This document shows, piece after piece, positions 33,950-44,994 of a stretch of 64,000 nucleotides of DNA (within the stretch, counting starts at the first letter, position 1; the number at the start of each line of letters is the position of its first letter). The DNA is taken from positions 5,560,001 to 5,624,000 of the forward strand of contig JBAIAC010000001.1 in assembly GCA_037349315.1 (NCBI GenBank). The letters are read 5' to 3'. The notes under the pieces are model-generated. The model was not told where the DNA came from, ran no database searches, and saw only the letters and a program-made list of their open reading frames with translations. The DNA comes from Chelydra serpentina. Lineage: Eukaryota; Chordata; Testudines; Chelydridae. The position numbers and the translations under genes were made by a program.

Positions 33950-34996
33950 ATGGTAAGTGACCCCCGCCAGGTTAGCAGCGGGGCTCCAGGAGCTATTTAA
34001 AGGGACGGGGCAGTAAAGGCAGCGGGAGCCCTGGGCCCTTTAAATAGCCCCCAGAGCTCTGGAGTACCAGCGATGAGGCTCCGGCGGCTATTTAAAGTAT
34101 CGGGGCTAGGGTGACCAGATGATAGATAGAAAATATCAGGACCGCCGCAGGGGGAAGCGTCTTTTCAATTGTTACACTTACCCGGCATGTCCTGGTCTTC
34201 TGCGGCAGTTTGGCAGCAGGTCCTTCAGTCACTGACGGTCAACGGCGGCGGGTAATAATTCTTGCTGCCGAAGAAAGAAGTACCCGCCACCAAAGTGCTG
34301 CACAAGATTGTTAGCGACTGAAGGACCCGCCGCCAAAGTGCCGCCAAAGACCGTCAGCGACTGAAGAACCCGCTGCCGAAGTGCTGCCGAAGTCCGGTAT
34401 GTGCTGGGTGAGTTTAACATTGAAAAGGCGCTCCCCTGACCTGTCACCACCGCCTCAGCAAAAAAAAAGACTGCCCGAAACAAAATATTGGGATAAATGG
34501 CGTCCTGACCGTACTTCGGTCTGGACGTGGGACAAACTGCTGAATATCAGGACAGTTCCGATTTTAACAGGATGTCTGGTCACCGTAACCGGGGAGGTAG
34601 AGTCTACGGAAGCCCCATGCCCTTTAAATAGCCCCCGGAGTCCCGCCGCCGCTACCCCAGGGCTCTGGGGACTATTTAAAGGGCCCAGGGCTCCCCTGCT
34701 TCTACCACCCCGGTCCTTTAAATAGCCGCCGGAGCCCTGGGGTAGCAGCAGTGGGGCTCCGGTGGCTATTTAAAGGGCTGGGGTGATAGAGGCAGCAGAA
34801 GCCCCCGGCCCTTTAAATAGCCCCTGGAGTCCTGCCGCTGCTACCCAGGGGCTCCAGCAGGTCCGGGGGCACCAGCCATTGCTGGGAGCCCCAGGCCCTT
34901 TAAATTGCCGCCTGGGGAAGCCAGCTGCCCCGGTACGGCGCACCAGCTCTTGCTGGTGTGCCATACCAGGGCATACCGGCTTACTTTCACCTCGTT
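33950..34996. repeat. Array of alternating inverted TTTAAA units (period about 95 bp)
   Basis: GC-rich blocks of the form ggctatttaaagggc and their reverse complement gccctttaaatagcc alternate. The TTTAAA centres lie at 33996, 34039, 34091, 34623, 34675, 34717, 34769, 34812 and 34899. Once the hAT-like insertion at 34107-34587 and its 8-bp duplication are removed, spacings are 43, 52, 43, 52, 42, 52, 43 and 87. The array ends in a palindromic ggtacggcgcaccagc...gctggtgtgccatacc segment. Probably the core of a foldback DNA transposon; there is no coding content. Confidence 0.75.
34107..34587. mobile_element. hAT-like non-autonomous element nested in the TTTAAA array
   Basis: Ends tagggtgaccagat and tctggtcaccgta are inverted repeats. 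The flanks tatcgggg and aaccgggg are a decayed 8-bp duplication, and removing the insert restores the array's spacing. The interior has its own imperfect palindrome built from gtccttcagtcactgacggtc-like words. The frame at 34229-34483 is non-coding noise. Confidence 0.7.
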
Positions 34997-36205
34997 CCTA
35001 ATATCTGTGATGTCTACAGTTTTAGCTTGTGAAAAATCTCAATAAATCTCATCTCAGTACTTTCTTCTTCACTGCTTTTAAGAATAGGTTGTGTGTGTTT
35101 GAGTGTGTGTGTGACTGTGAGTGTATGTAGACAAGAGAGAGAGGAACAGTTTTCCATAATTGTAAAAGGAATTTCAGAATGAGCTCTAAATAGTGAAAAA
35201 TCATAGCTTTTATCCACTTTGCAGTTTTTACCCCACTTGAGTTTTTAATAATTTCAAATATGGGACTATTATACACACCAATTTCCACAATATTGCCAGC
35301 AATTTTGTAAAATGGCATAGTCACTTTTTGATAATAGACCTTACTTAAAAAAAAAACACTTCAGTAATTATGCCATTCATATTTCAGTCCATTATCTAAT
35401 GTAACTGTATTTATCCTGCATAAAATCCATGTTCATCTCCTTGTATTGTCCTTTATCTTCAACACCTGAATACACAGCAAAATGTTATCCCCTGGATTGC
35501 ACACTAGAAAATTATTTCCTTTTCCCCAAAAAATAGTTGCCTTAATTTCAATTATCCCCTAAGATTAAAAAAAAAACCATACAGGCACAATATATTTGTT
35601 TATTGCTTTAGCATTTTCCCCACTAGATCTGCTTGAATAGATCATGCTGAGAAAGCCCACTGATCTTATCTATTACTTCCCTGCGTTTTGGGGCAGACAA
35701 GAGTTTTAGGGCTTCATATGTTTAACAGTTTTTTTACAAGCACTTTTTATATTTTGGAATTGTAACAAATGTAGCCAAAAAGAGAACCAATCCATCTTAA
35801 CCCTTCAAAATAAAGTTGGGAGTCCACCCTCTCCCTCCAAAAGAATCAAACACAAAACTAAACAATATCCTACTCAGGAAGACATACAAGAAACCTTTGA
35901 CTTATCACACAAATACCATAAGTAACATGTAAATATATATTTGGATATAAATAGAAATTAAGAATCTAATTTTTCATCATGGATATATACTTACCTGTTA
36001 GTTTGGAGAAGCTTTGTATTTAACTTCGCTATTCCTAGAAATGTTCATGATTTCTAAAGAGCAAACTGCCTCATGTGAGTCCCATTTTCAGGGCAAGATT
36101 TAAGAGAATGTGTCGACTCTCATTACTTACAGATGTGTGTACATCTTTTGCAAGATCAGAGTCTTAAATCACAATCACTTTTGGGCAGGGACTGCCAGTT
36201 ACTAA
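34997..36205. other. AT-rich DNA, no gene recognised
   Basis: A short TG-rich simple repeat lies at about 35088-35130. Otherwise only short frames and A/T runs. Confidence 0.55.
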
Positions 36206-36681
36206 GGGCTAGTCTACAGTAGAAGCGCTACATTGGCACAGATGCGCCGATGCAGCTGTGCCGCTGTAGCACATCTGGTGAAGATTCTCTATGCTGATGG
36301 GAGAGGGATCTCCCATGAGCATAAATACTCCACCTCTGAGAGAGGCAGAAACTATGTCAGCGGGACAGCGTCTGTTGCTGACATAGTGGGCAGCACTTAG
36401 GTCGATGTAACTTGCGTCGACCTTTTCACACCCCTGAGCGACGAAAGTTATATCAACTTAAGCAATAGTGTCAAGTATCAGAGGGGTAGCCATGTTAGTC
36501 TGGACCTGTAAAAGTGGCAAAGAGTCCTGTGGCACCTTACAGACTAACAGATGTATTGGAGCATAAGCTTTCGTGGGGATAAGAAGTGGGTATTCACCCA
36601 CGAAAGCTTATGCTTCAATATGTCTATTAGTCTATAAGGTGCCACAAGACTCTTTGCCGCTTAAGCAATAGTGTAGACCTG
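36206..36681. mobile_element. MITE split by a Penelope foldback
   Basis: Starts gggctagtctacagtagaag after a taa and ends at agtgtagacct, imperfect inverted repeats related to the three-hairpin MITE and to the Harbinger end. Internal words such as gccgatgcagctgtgccgc and tcgatgtaacttgcgtcgac are palindromic. The MITE itself is about 270 bp once the 188-bp insertion and its duplication are discounted. Confidence 0.65.
36472..36659. mobile_element. Penelope 3'-end foldback with 15-bp target duplication
   Basis: The left arm (gtatcagaggggtagcc ... gcataagctttcgtggg) is a Penelope 3' tail on the minus strand. The right arm (cacccacgaaagcttatgc ... ggtgccacaagactctttg) is the same tail on the plus strand. 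The two face outward. The direct repeat cttaagcaatagtgt flanks the unit at 36457-36471 and 36660-36674. It inserted as one unit of two inverted tails, with no coding sequence. Confidence 0.9.
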
Positions 36682-37276
36682 TTGTAAGTAGAGCACCAGC
36701 ACAATGGAGTCCCTACCAGGTTGAGGCCTCTAGGCCCAACTGCATTACCAATATTAAATATCAATAATAAATAATAATAATAATAATATAAAATGAATGA
36801 GTTACAATATACTGTAGCACACTTTTTTTTCAACCTTAAATAGATTTACTTGTGTAGGCTTGTTCATCCTTTACAGTTATTTTCACACAGCTTTGGAGGG
36901 ACAGGGTTGGTAGTATTGAAAGCTAACATTCCCCATATTCTGTACTTTGTCTCATTATCCACCTCAGTACGCTAGTGAAAATTAACGTAGCAATATCTTT
37001 GCTAGAAAAGACAAAATGTAGGTGGCTTAATCACTAGTCCACCTTTCCCTCATCATATTTTAGGAAGTCTATATATTACAGAATTTCATTTACTATTATA
37101 GTTTCCCCATTAGGAATAAACTCAAGAGCAATATCATCATCAGTAACCTCTTTGCCAGTCCTAAACTGAGAGAAATACAGACTTTTTTTATTCTTAGCTG
37201 CTCTTTTTTCTACAGCCTCCTAGCCATTTGTAACTGTTTCCCCTGGGCTTTCTCAGCATTAGCATTCATTCAAATG
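36682..37276. other. AT-rich DNA, nothing recognised
   Basis: Contains an (aat)n simple repeat at about 36764-36786. No coding motif. Confidence 0.55.
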
Positions 37277-37456
37277 AATCATAGAATTTCAGGGTTGGAA
37301 GGGACCTTAGGAGGTCATCTAGTCCAACCCCCTGCTCAAAGCAGGACCAATCCCCAATTTTTGCCCTAGATCCCTAAATGGCCCCCTCAAGGATTGAACT
37401 CACAACCCTGGGTTTAGCAGGCCAGTGCTCAAACCACTGAGCTATCCCTCCCCCCA
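37277..37456 (-). mobile_element. Cry SINE, full length, minus strand
   Basis: On the minus strand it begins gggagggatagctcagtgg (A box), continues with gggttgtgagttcaatcc (B box) and a gcaaaaattggggattgg linker. It ends in the CR1-type tail ctgctttgagcagggggttg through attctatgat. It is less diverged than the copy inside CR1 at 19089. Confidence 0.92.
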
Positions 37457-37808
37457 GAAAGCTTTGCTGCTTCATATTTAGGAAATAAGGGGTTCCTACT
37501 GTGTCACAAACACTTCAGAGCATGGTCACTGCCATTTAAAACAAGGTCACATGTACAGGTGGGGGGAATTTTTTGTTATTTTTTTTTCTTTTGCAAAAAA
37601 TGCAGATTCGTTTTGACATTTTCTAAATGAAATATTTCAATTAGAAATGTACTTATTTCTGGATTTTAAATCCAAAGTGAAATTAAACATTTTCTCTGGA
37701 ATTAAATGTTTCTTTTAACCCAAAATGAATTTTTTTCAGCTTTTTTGCATGGCCAAACTACCCAAGTTTGTTTTCTTCAGATTTTTCGGTTCAGTCGGTA
37801 CCTACCGG
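37457..37808. other. AT-rich DNA before the solo LTR
   Basis: Rich in ttttgcaaaa, gaaatatttcaattagaaat and similar self-complementary words, like 40390-40760. Probably an old AT-rich palindromic repeat. Ends at the ccgg target site. Confidence 0.4.
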
Positions 37809-38461
37809 TGTGGTGCTCTGCTCTTGTTTGATGATTATAACAGTCCGCTGCATGCGTGTTCCCTCTGTGTGCTGCCCCAGCTCTGCACAGATTACTGACA
37901 CAGTAGACCCCGAGAGAACCCCCCAAAACCACAGACTCTAGTAAGGTACAAAGGCACCCAAGCCAGGTTTATTGTCAAACAAAGCACAGTAATAGTTCCC
38001 TATAGACTCTACAGGGCATACTACGAATTTGTGCTCCCTAGCAATGGACACAGCTTGGTAAGTGGCGGGACACTCCACTGCCCCCTAGGCTGGACAAAGA
38101 TGTGCGCTCCCGGACCTACTTTTATACAGTTGCAGGACAGATTACTCATCATAGTTCAAGCAAATCTATCCATCATGTTGTCCTTTTGACCCTGTCTTTA
38201 AGATGCACCTGCCTGTTCCTTGTTATGTCTGTGGAGTGTTCTGATGCCGTCTTGGCACAAGTTCCTCTCATTAGCACTTATGTGTGTGTGCACGTGCTTC
38301 TAATAACGTTTTCTTGCCAACTTCTGTGAGTGGGACCTGCCCCTGGCTAACAGCCCAGCTTCGCTTAACACTGCCTGGAAGTACTTTGATTCAGGCTTCA
38401 GGCCTCAGACTGGGCCTCTGATACAAGAGTTTATGTTTCAGGGCCTCCTCTTACTACACCA
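37809..38461 (-). mobile_element. Solo LTR of an endogenous retroelement (653 bp), minus strand
   Basis: Plus-strand ends are TG (tgtggtgctc) and CA (ttactacacca), and the 4-bp direct repeat ccgg flanks both sides (37805-37808 and 38462-38465). A four-base duplication is typical of gamma-like retroviruses. On the minus strand a TATA-like tataaaag lies near 38120 and an AATAAA near 37970, about 150 bp apart, marking the U3/R/U5 layout. No viral genes adjoin either side, so the provirus body was lost by LTR recombination. Confidence 0.75.
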
Positions 38462-38462
38462 C

Positions 38463-38678
38463 CGGACTGAAAAAACCTCAGTTATTCGCACTGCTCTAGT
38501 CACAGGCACATTCCCTTGCACTGATTGTCTTTGAGGCAAGGTACAGACCGTTTGCTCAAAGGCTGCATCAAAAGAAGTCATATTACAGTTTCCCGTTGCA
38601 TATAATTCTTCTCCAAATAAAGCCATTAATATCTGATCATCTTCTTCCTCTATGAGTTTGTCACATAATGCTCCTGAG
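38463..38678 (-). CDS. Candidate host exon of unknown gene, next to the LTR
   Basis: A 216-base open stretch (72 codons' worth, phase 2 to phase 2). Upstream on the minus strand is a pyrimidine-rich tract and ctag acceptor. Downstream, before the LTR inserted, the sequence would have read tccg|gtaggt, a good splice donor. The peptide is acidic then mixed: SSGALCDKLIEEEDDQIL near the start, MALFGEELYATG, then FEQTVCTLPQRQ and TRAVRITEVFSV. I do not recognise the family. Alternatives are a chance frame or an old retrogene. Frames of similar length occur by chance in this window, so confidence is low. Confidence 0.25.
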
Positions 38679-38683
38679 CTAGA

Positions 38684-40389
38684 CACATGATCAGAAAAAA
38701 GCAGCCCAAGAACCAGAGATGGATGAAATTATAGTACTGCCAGAAGACAGCAGTAGAGAGATTGACTAACTCTTTAGAGATAGTGCTGTAGAGCACAGGC
38801 CATCCTATTTTTGTATTACTGAAATCTGTATTATATAGCTAAAGGGAATACAATATCCCCAAGCCATGCTTTCACCCCTCAGCTCAAGTCATTCTGTTTA
38901 TTCTTCAATGCCAGGCTCTATACTACACAGGACTGGCTGTAAAATTCAGTAAGGTTTGTTAAAATCAGATTAACATCACTGTGGGGGCAGAGAACCCACC
39001 ATAGCTAGGGGTGCAAATCATTGCCTTCAGCGGTTCGTCTGAGAATATCACCGATCTTGAGCATGCAGATAAAATGCAGTAGGAAATATCAGAATAATTG
39101 ACCCTTCATCAGTAATGAATGAATGGCATGATTCATGGCACATCTTTATTTTTTGCACTTCAGTTAATTTACAAGATAGTTATGGAACAGTTCATGATTG
39201 GGTGCTGGGAGGGGACACTGGATTATTAATTAATTATTATGATTAAACACGTATATCTCATGTTTACATGAGATCTTGCAGCCTAAGGACATGATTGTGA
39301 CTGGCCCTTGAGAATACCAAGAATATCACCAAGCTCTTAACACAGCCACTGCTAAAGGCAGAAACCTGAACATTCAAAACTTTTTGGATAACTATTATCA
39401 GCAGTTAAGAAAACAAAAAGTCAGGTGATAGGCTGGATCAGGTGATTGGTAAGCTATTGAGCTTCTCAACTCTAAGTCTCTGGTGCAAATCTAAACTAAG
39501 TTGGTATAGACTGGAAGTTGTTTCCCCGTAGCAAGCTGTTCAAGAGTTGCTGGCCTCAGTTTAGTTCCCAGGTGATAGGTGACCATGTGACAAAAACCCA
39601 CCACCTCACTGGGATCTATTTTGTCTTAGTAAGAGGCCAATGCTTGAATAGCCAGTGAACTAATCTTGTGCCCCTACAGGTGATCCCTAGAGAACAGTAG
39701 GGGAGGACAGGGACAGTAGGGCAGCCTACACCACGAGTGTCTTTCTTCTGTCGATAAATGAAGGATCTCTGACTGCAGGGTTGTCAATCCAGCATGGTTC
39801 AGCACCAAGAAGTTCACTAAATAAGTAAAGAGACCAGCACCAAAATGCTCCTGTAGCTGCTCTGAAGTATCTGGGTTCTCTGCCTAACCCTTGCATCATA
39901 AATAATGGAGCATTTATATAAACATCATCGCCTGTATGGTAATGCCTGACATTCCTTTTTGCTCTGTGCTGAAAACTCAGCTGAAACATTGCAAAACAGC
40001 ACTTTATTCCTGAAGGTTGAGACTTTAGTGACTTATTCTGCACTTTTATTGGCGGAGACTGCGTAAGTGTGGGTCCTAACCTTTCCCTTCTGACAAGTTC
40101 AACAACTCTATGCTCTAGTGTGTTCTCCCAGTCTGACCCTCACAGAGTTAAAGAAAGATTGATTGAGTCCCCCTGAGTCTTTTCCAGATGTCTGCTATGT
40201 TATCATAAGCATAAAAGCTAGGTGGATGGAAAACACATTAGCTTTGTTACATGTTTAATTTCTTTATAAAAGGTACTCCATCAAATAGAAATTGCTTGTA
40301 TTGTCAAATGTTAGGAAGAAGGAACCTTTAGGCATTATTGGTATTTACATCACCAATGATACCCTATATAGTCTGTGTATGTGTGCACA
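38684..40389. other. No gene recognised
   Basis: A 105-codon minus-strand frame at 39726-40043 has no motif I can name. The rest is AT-rich with frequent stops. Confidence 0.5.
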
Positions 40390-40760
40390 CACAATGATGT
40401 GCATTAAAAATAGAGCTATGACAGAACCAAATTCCCCATTTCCAAGGAAATTATTTCAAACATTTTCCATTTCAAAGTGGTTCGAAGCCCAACATTACAA
40501 AGTTTCCCGCAAATTCTAAAATTATTTTGTTTCATGTCAGTCGAAAAGTTTCATTCTAATTTTATCCTTTTTATTGTTTAATTTTTTTAAACAAAAAAAT
40601 CCTTTTAACAGTTATTGGAAAAAATCAAAACATTTTATTCTGAAAATGTCAAAATGAGACCTTTCAACATTTTCAAAATGCTTTGTCAATTTTTTGGTTT
40701 TGAAATGAAATTTCATCAAAATCGACATGTTTTCCCAACATGTTTCAATTCCGATAAGAG
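40390..40760. repeat. AT-rich self-complementary repeat
   Basis: Alternating words such as ggaaattatttcaaacattt, aaaatgtcaaaatgagac and tgaaatgaaatttcatc are mutually complementary, as in old AT-rich palindromic MITEs. A similar stretch is at 37540-37790. The boundaries are uncertain. Confidence 0.4.
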
Positions 40761-42049
40761 ATAAAAGTGTTGGCGCACACACTCTGACAAAAGCCCAGAG
40801 TTTGTGTCATTGACCTTTTTTCTCCTCCTAACTGCACAAAACAGTGGTGAGAGCGGGATGAGGGTGGGGGAACCTGAATTAAATCCTGATTCCATTAAAC
40901 TCAATGGCCAAATTCCCATGCATTGCAATGGAACCAAGATTTCAACACTTCCAGAGGGGCCGGTGAAAAAGAATCCTGCTATTCAATACTCCCACCCCTG
41001 TTCTTTCCATGGAATGGGCTCCAAAGAATCCTATTGGCGCAGGCACGCATCCTAGGGGCCAGTGTGGGCTGCTATGGATTGACATGACATACCCACATAT
41101 CTTCCCAGATCTCTAATCAAGCACTAAGCAATCATTTTTCAGGTAATTTCTTCAGGTATCAAAACCCCCCATTTCTCTGATATCAGATCAGTAGATTACT
41201 GAGAGTATGGCCAGGCATTTAACACCCACCTCTTCACTATCTGCCACTCCCTAATGATCCTTTCCCCTTTTGAAGAAAAGGGAGCATTAAATGAGGCTCA
41301 TTGGGTGCATCTTGTATATCCAACACAAACATTTAATAAGGCAATAAGCATAATAAGTAATGGCCATGTAACAACCAAAACAGCTCACTAGAGAGATTTT
41401 AAAGACGAAAACTGTCTGGAAAATGTGGTATTTAGCTAATATCGTACTTGACACCACTAATAATCATCCAATCTTAGGGACCAAATCCTGCCTTAGATTT
41501 CATAGGTGACCTGGGTCACAGAGAGGATGTAGACATTCTGTTCTCTCTTCCCTCAACAGAGAGGGATGCCTAATGCTGCTGCACTAGGAAAGCAGCCTAG
41601 CTACCTGCTCACTGATGCTTCTCCACTCCAAGGGGCATGGTCAGAATCCCAGCCAAACAATGCATATGCCTTGGCGCACAGCATGCAAATGCTAGGAGAG
41701 CCACTACGGCCCATATCCTCAAAGGGATTTAGTTAAATTTACTTGATTGAGCTGATGAAAATTAACCTGATTAAGCACACAAATCTGTCATATCAAAATT
41801 AATTTAATTTAATTACGTAGTTAGATACACGCAAATCTCACCACAATAATTATATGTTTGTGAAAACACAAGAATGAGGTGTGGTGAAGGACAGGCTGAA
41901 AATCTGGCTCTAAATTTCAATTTTCAAAAACACAGTATTTGCTTAATTGGAAAATATTCACATTTCAGCTTCCTAGCTGCATGGAAGAAATGACAGAGAA
42001 TGAAGAGAGAGACATTTCTATTGACGTATGAGCTAAATAGTCAGCTCTG
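40761..42049. other. No gene recognised
   Basis: Ordinary sequence, short frames only. Confidence 0.5.
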
Positions 42050-42195
42050 CCTTCATCAAGCCTCTTACACAAAATAGTAGTTCTGCACTCCTGAGAGGCA
42101 CTGGCTGTTCATCCCAAATACATAATGCAGGGCTAAATTTTGGCTACGTCCCCTACATGAATGCTGGCGTCTGCATCACGCATTCGGATTCAGTT
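42050..42195 (+). repeat. Old dispersed repeat, partner of 3991-4150
   Basis: Shares about 130 bp with the reverse complement of 3991-4150, including ggcactggctgttcat, agggctaaatt and ctacatgaatgctggc. Non-coding, without visible terminal repeats. Confidence 0.6.
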
Positions 42196-42639
42196 ATGTT
42201 CTAATGAAACACTGAGATCCTTATATTTTATATCCCACAGAACTGCAGCCCCAGAAACTCAATCTGCAACTCTATCTAGGTATCCATTTATCTTTCATAA
42301 CCATAATATCTGAGAACCTTCTTCTACTTTTAAGGATTAGATTGACAGAACAAAAGAAAGTAGTTTACAATTTGCTAGAATAACCAGCAATTTTTGTATT
42401 TCAAATGATGTAAACCCTATTTGCAAGAACAGTGCGCAAAATTACTGAACTTTGCTTTACTAACAGGATGAGAGAAGAAATGGAGCATCATAGAACATGG
42501 TCATTCCAGAATATCTTACTCTGGCAATATTGAACTGCAGCTGGAATCATTGTCAGTGACCAAGGTACTTGTCCTCCACCATTAATATTGGAACATTGAC
42601 ATTCATCGATATAATTTTTACCTCCAGACTGTGCTAGGA

Positions 42640-43260
42640 GGAATAGATTAATTAGGAATAGGAGTTGCAGGGGAGTCAGAAGGTTATTTTAGGTAGGTTA
42701 CAGTATTGCCACCTTTACTTCTGCACTGCCTTCAGAGCTGGGTGACCGGAGAGCGGTGCCTGTTGGCCAGGCATTCAGCTCTGAAGGCAGCGCCCTGCCA
42801 ACAGCAATGTAGAAGTAAGGGTGGCAATACCATATCATACCACCCTTTACTTCTGCACTTACTTCTGCACAGAGCTGGGCAGCCAGAAAGTTGTGGCTGC
42901 TGACTAAGGGCCCAGCTCTCCAGGCAGCTGCGCAGAAGTAACCGTGGCAATACCATACCATGCCATCCTTACTTCTGCGCGGCTGCTGGCGGTGGCTCTG
43001 CCTTCAGAGCTGGGTTCCCAGCCAGCAGCTGCCACTCAACAGCTGCCCAGCTCTGAAGGCAGGGCAGAAGTAAGGGTGGCAATACTCCAACCCCCCCCTA
43101 CAAAACCTTGCAACCCCGCTCCGCAACTCCGTTTTGGGTCAGGACCCCTACAATTACAACAGCATGAAATTTCAGATGTAAATAGCTGAAATCATGAAAT
43201 TTTTAAAATGCCATGAACATGAAATTGACCAAAATGGACATTGACATTGGTAGGGCCCTA
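42640..43260. mobile_element. GC-rich DNA element with repeated 'cagaagtaagggtggcaata' motifs
   Basis: The motif gaagtaagggtggcaatac and its reverse complement occur several times (near 42705, 42812, 42835, 42935, 42965 and 43068), interleaved with ctctgaaggcag blocks, so the body is a set of inverted units. The right end runs through an AT-rich catgaaattgacc segment to ttggtagggcccta, a plausible hAT-type terminus. No matching left terminus was found, so the left side is probably truncated. Confidence 0.55.
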
Positions 43261-44689
43261 ATGATTAGGGCATGGAAAACAGGAAAAAAACCCAAAACCA
43301 AACTATCAAAACAGAATAACAGTTAGAGAAAGAGGCTCCAGGTCCCATTTTGCAATATGGAACACATATTCTAAATATATCAAGAGAATAGCATTAGACA
43401 AGATTTTTCTAGAAACGGGTCAATCTATATAATTAATTAAAAAATGCATATGATTTTTAAATCTATTTTCTGTAGCCTCCCTTAAAGAATAGCACACACT
43501 ATTATTGTATCTCATGTTACCAACATCATGAGATTAACAATAAAAAACTTTGTAATTTTTTTTAAAGGAACATGAAGGAGTTTCTAAAAATGTGTGTATG
43601 TGTGTTTGAGCTCAGACATCTGTAAGGAGAAGGTTTTATGAGGGTTCTCAAGGATGTCAGCTGTCCAGGCTTCCAAGTATTCAAGAGTATCTGGACTGGG
43701 AGTGGATTATTTCCTTGTTGGCAGAGCAATGAGTTGACACAAACACAGGATAATGTATCCTAATCTAATTGCTTTATAATTGTATCTGCTTCAATGGGAA
43801 TATCGGATGTCAAATCTAAAATGTAGCTCCTTACTCACAGATATGGCTCTCTAAAACTCCACGAAAGCCCCTGGGTTTACCCTTGGTTGAATTCCAATCT
43901 CAACAAGACACTCACTAATTTGATCAATAGCAGTATAGAAGTTGAATGAAATGGAAACATAAAGCTTGCTGTGTTTTTTATTGTATAGACATGACAGCCT
44001 GTGCTTCCTCACTATCTCTCCTAATGACTTCACATGCACATCAAACAGGTGACAGAATCGAACTGTGCAGTGCTGCACTGGGGCAGATGCATAAATCACC
44101 CAGTACTGCCCTCTGAGTCCTCTGAAAGAGAAAAGAACAGAGCCACTCAAGCATGAATTTGCCATTTCTATGAGCCATCAATGGCATAAAAGGCATCTGA
44201 GAGTCCTGAAAGAAATCCATAGAAAGAACACTCGAGTATTATCCCTGGAGGAGACCATAGCCCTGTGAGACCAACACAGCTGATGAGCCATATTCAGGTT
44301 TAAAACTGGGGTGGAGCAAGATCAAGATAATAGGAGGACTTGAGGATTTGCTGTACATGGTGGAGAAAAACCAGAAAATTATCCAGAATCTTTTCCTTAA
44401 AAGGAATATTGGTAACCAGTGCTGGGATGTAATTACATGGATGTAATTAACAAGATTTTTCAGTGTCAAATGATGGTTTCCTGTGCTACAGCTCCATGTA
44501 TTGGCAATACTGATGATACTCAACTCCGGCTCCTTTTCATTAGACCCAAAGGGAACCATTTTTCTCATCCCAAATTCTGATGGAAGTGAACACCACAATG
44601 AAAGCCAGCTATTTTAAGCTCATTGAGGATTTACTAGCCTTATCCTTCTTCCTGAATTAACAGGCAGCAGCAGTGGCCAAAATTGCCTT
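43261..44689. other. No gene recognised
   Basis: AT-rich, several frames near 100 codons on the minus strand (43851-44165 and 44239-44598) without recognisable motifs. Confidence 0.45.
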
Positions 44690-44940
44690 CTGTCATGATG
44701 GTCTAGCCAGCAGATTGCATACTTTCCTATAAGATGATGACCTTCCCACAGAAATCCATGGATTTTTCTACTCGAGGCCCAACTTCTGACTATCACTATT
44801 CAGAAGCAGCAAAGACAGTAGAACGCAGCTACCACTCTTTTGATGCCACATCAGTCATAGCATATTACACCTGTGCATGGCATTCAGCATGGGCTACCAA
44901 TATGCTTGCAGGTGACTTTCTGTGCTGGAATACTGTCTAG
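44690..44940 (+). repeat. Possible decayed LINE reverse transcriptase C-terminus
   Basis: Translated pieces such as NAATTLLMPHQS, HITPV and QHGLPI follow the order of the QNAAARLL...HITPVL...LHWLPI region that ends L2/Rex-type reverse transcriptases. Frames are broken and the match is by eye only. Confidence 0.35.
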
Positions 44941-44994
44941 CAAGCACTAAATATCTATTCCCAGTGACTACCTGTGTGTTAAGCTGCATTTACT

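Noticed and set aside
34750..35000. CpG island promoter of a host gene
   Set aside because: The GC-rich block is fully explained by the TTTAAA repeat array. No first exon follows.
37809..38686. LTR plus adjoining ORF as the 3' end of a provirus
   Set aside because: The exact ccgg repeat on both sides places the ORF outside the LTR insertion, so it belongs to the pre-existing locus.
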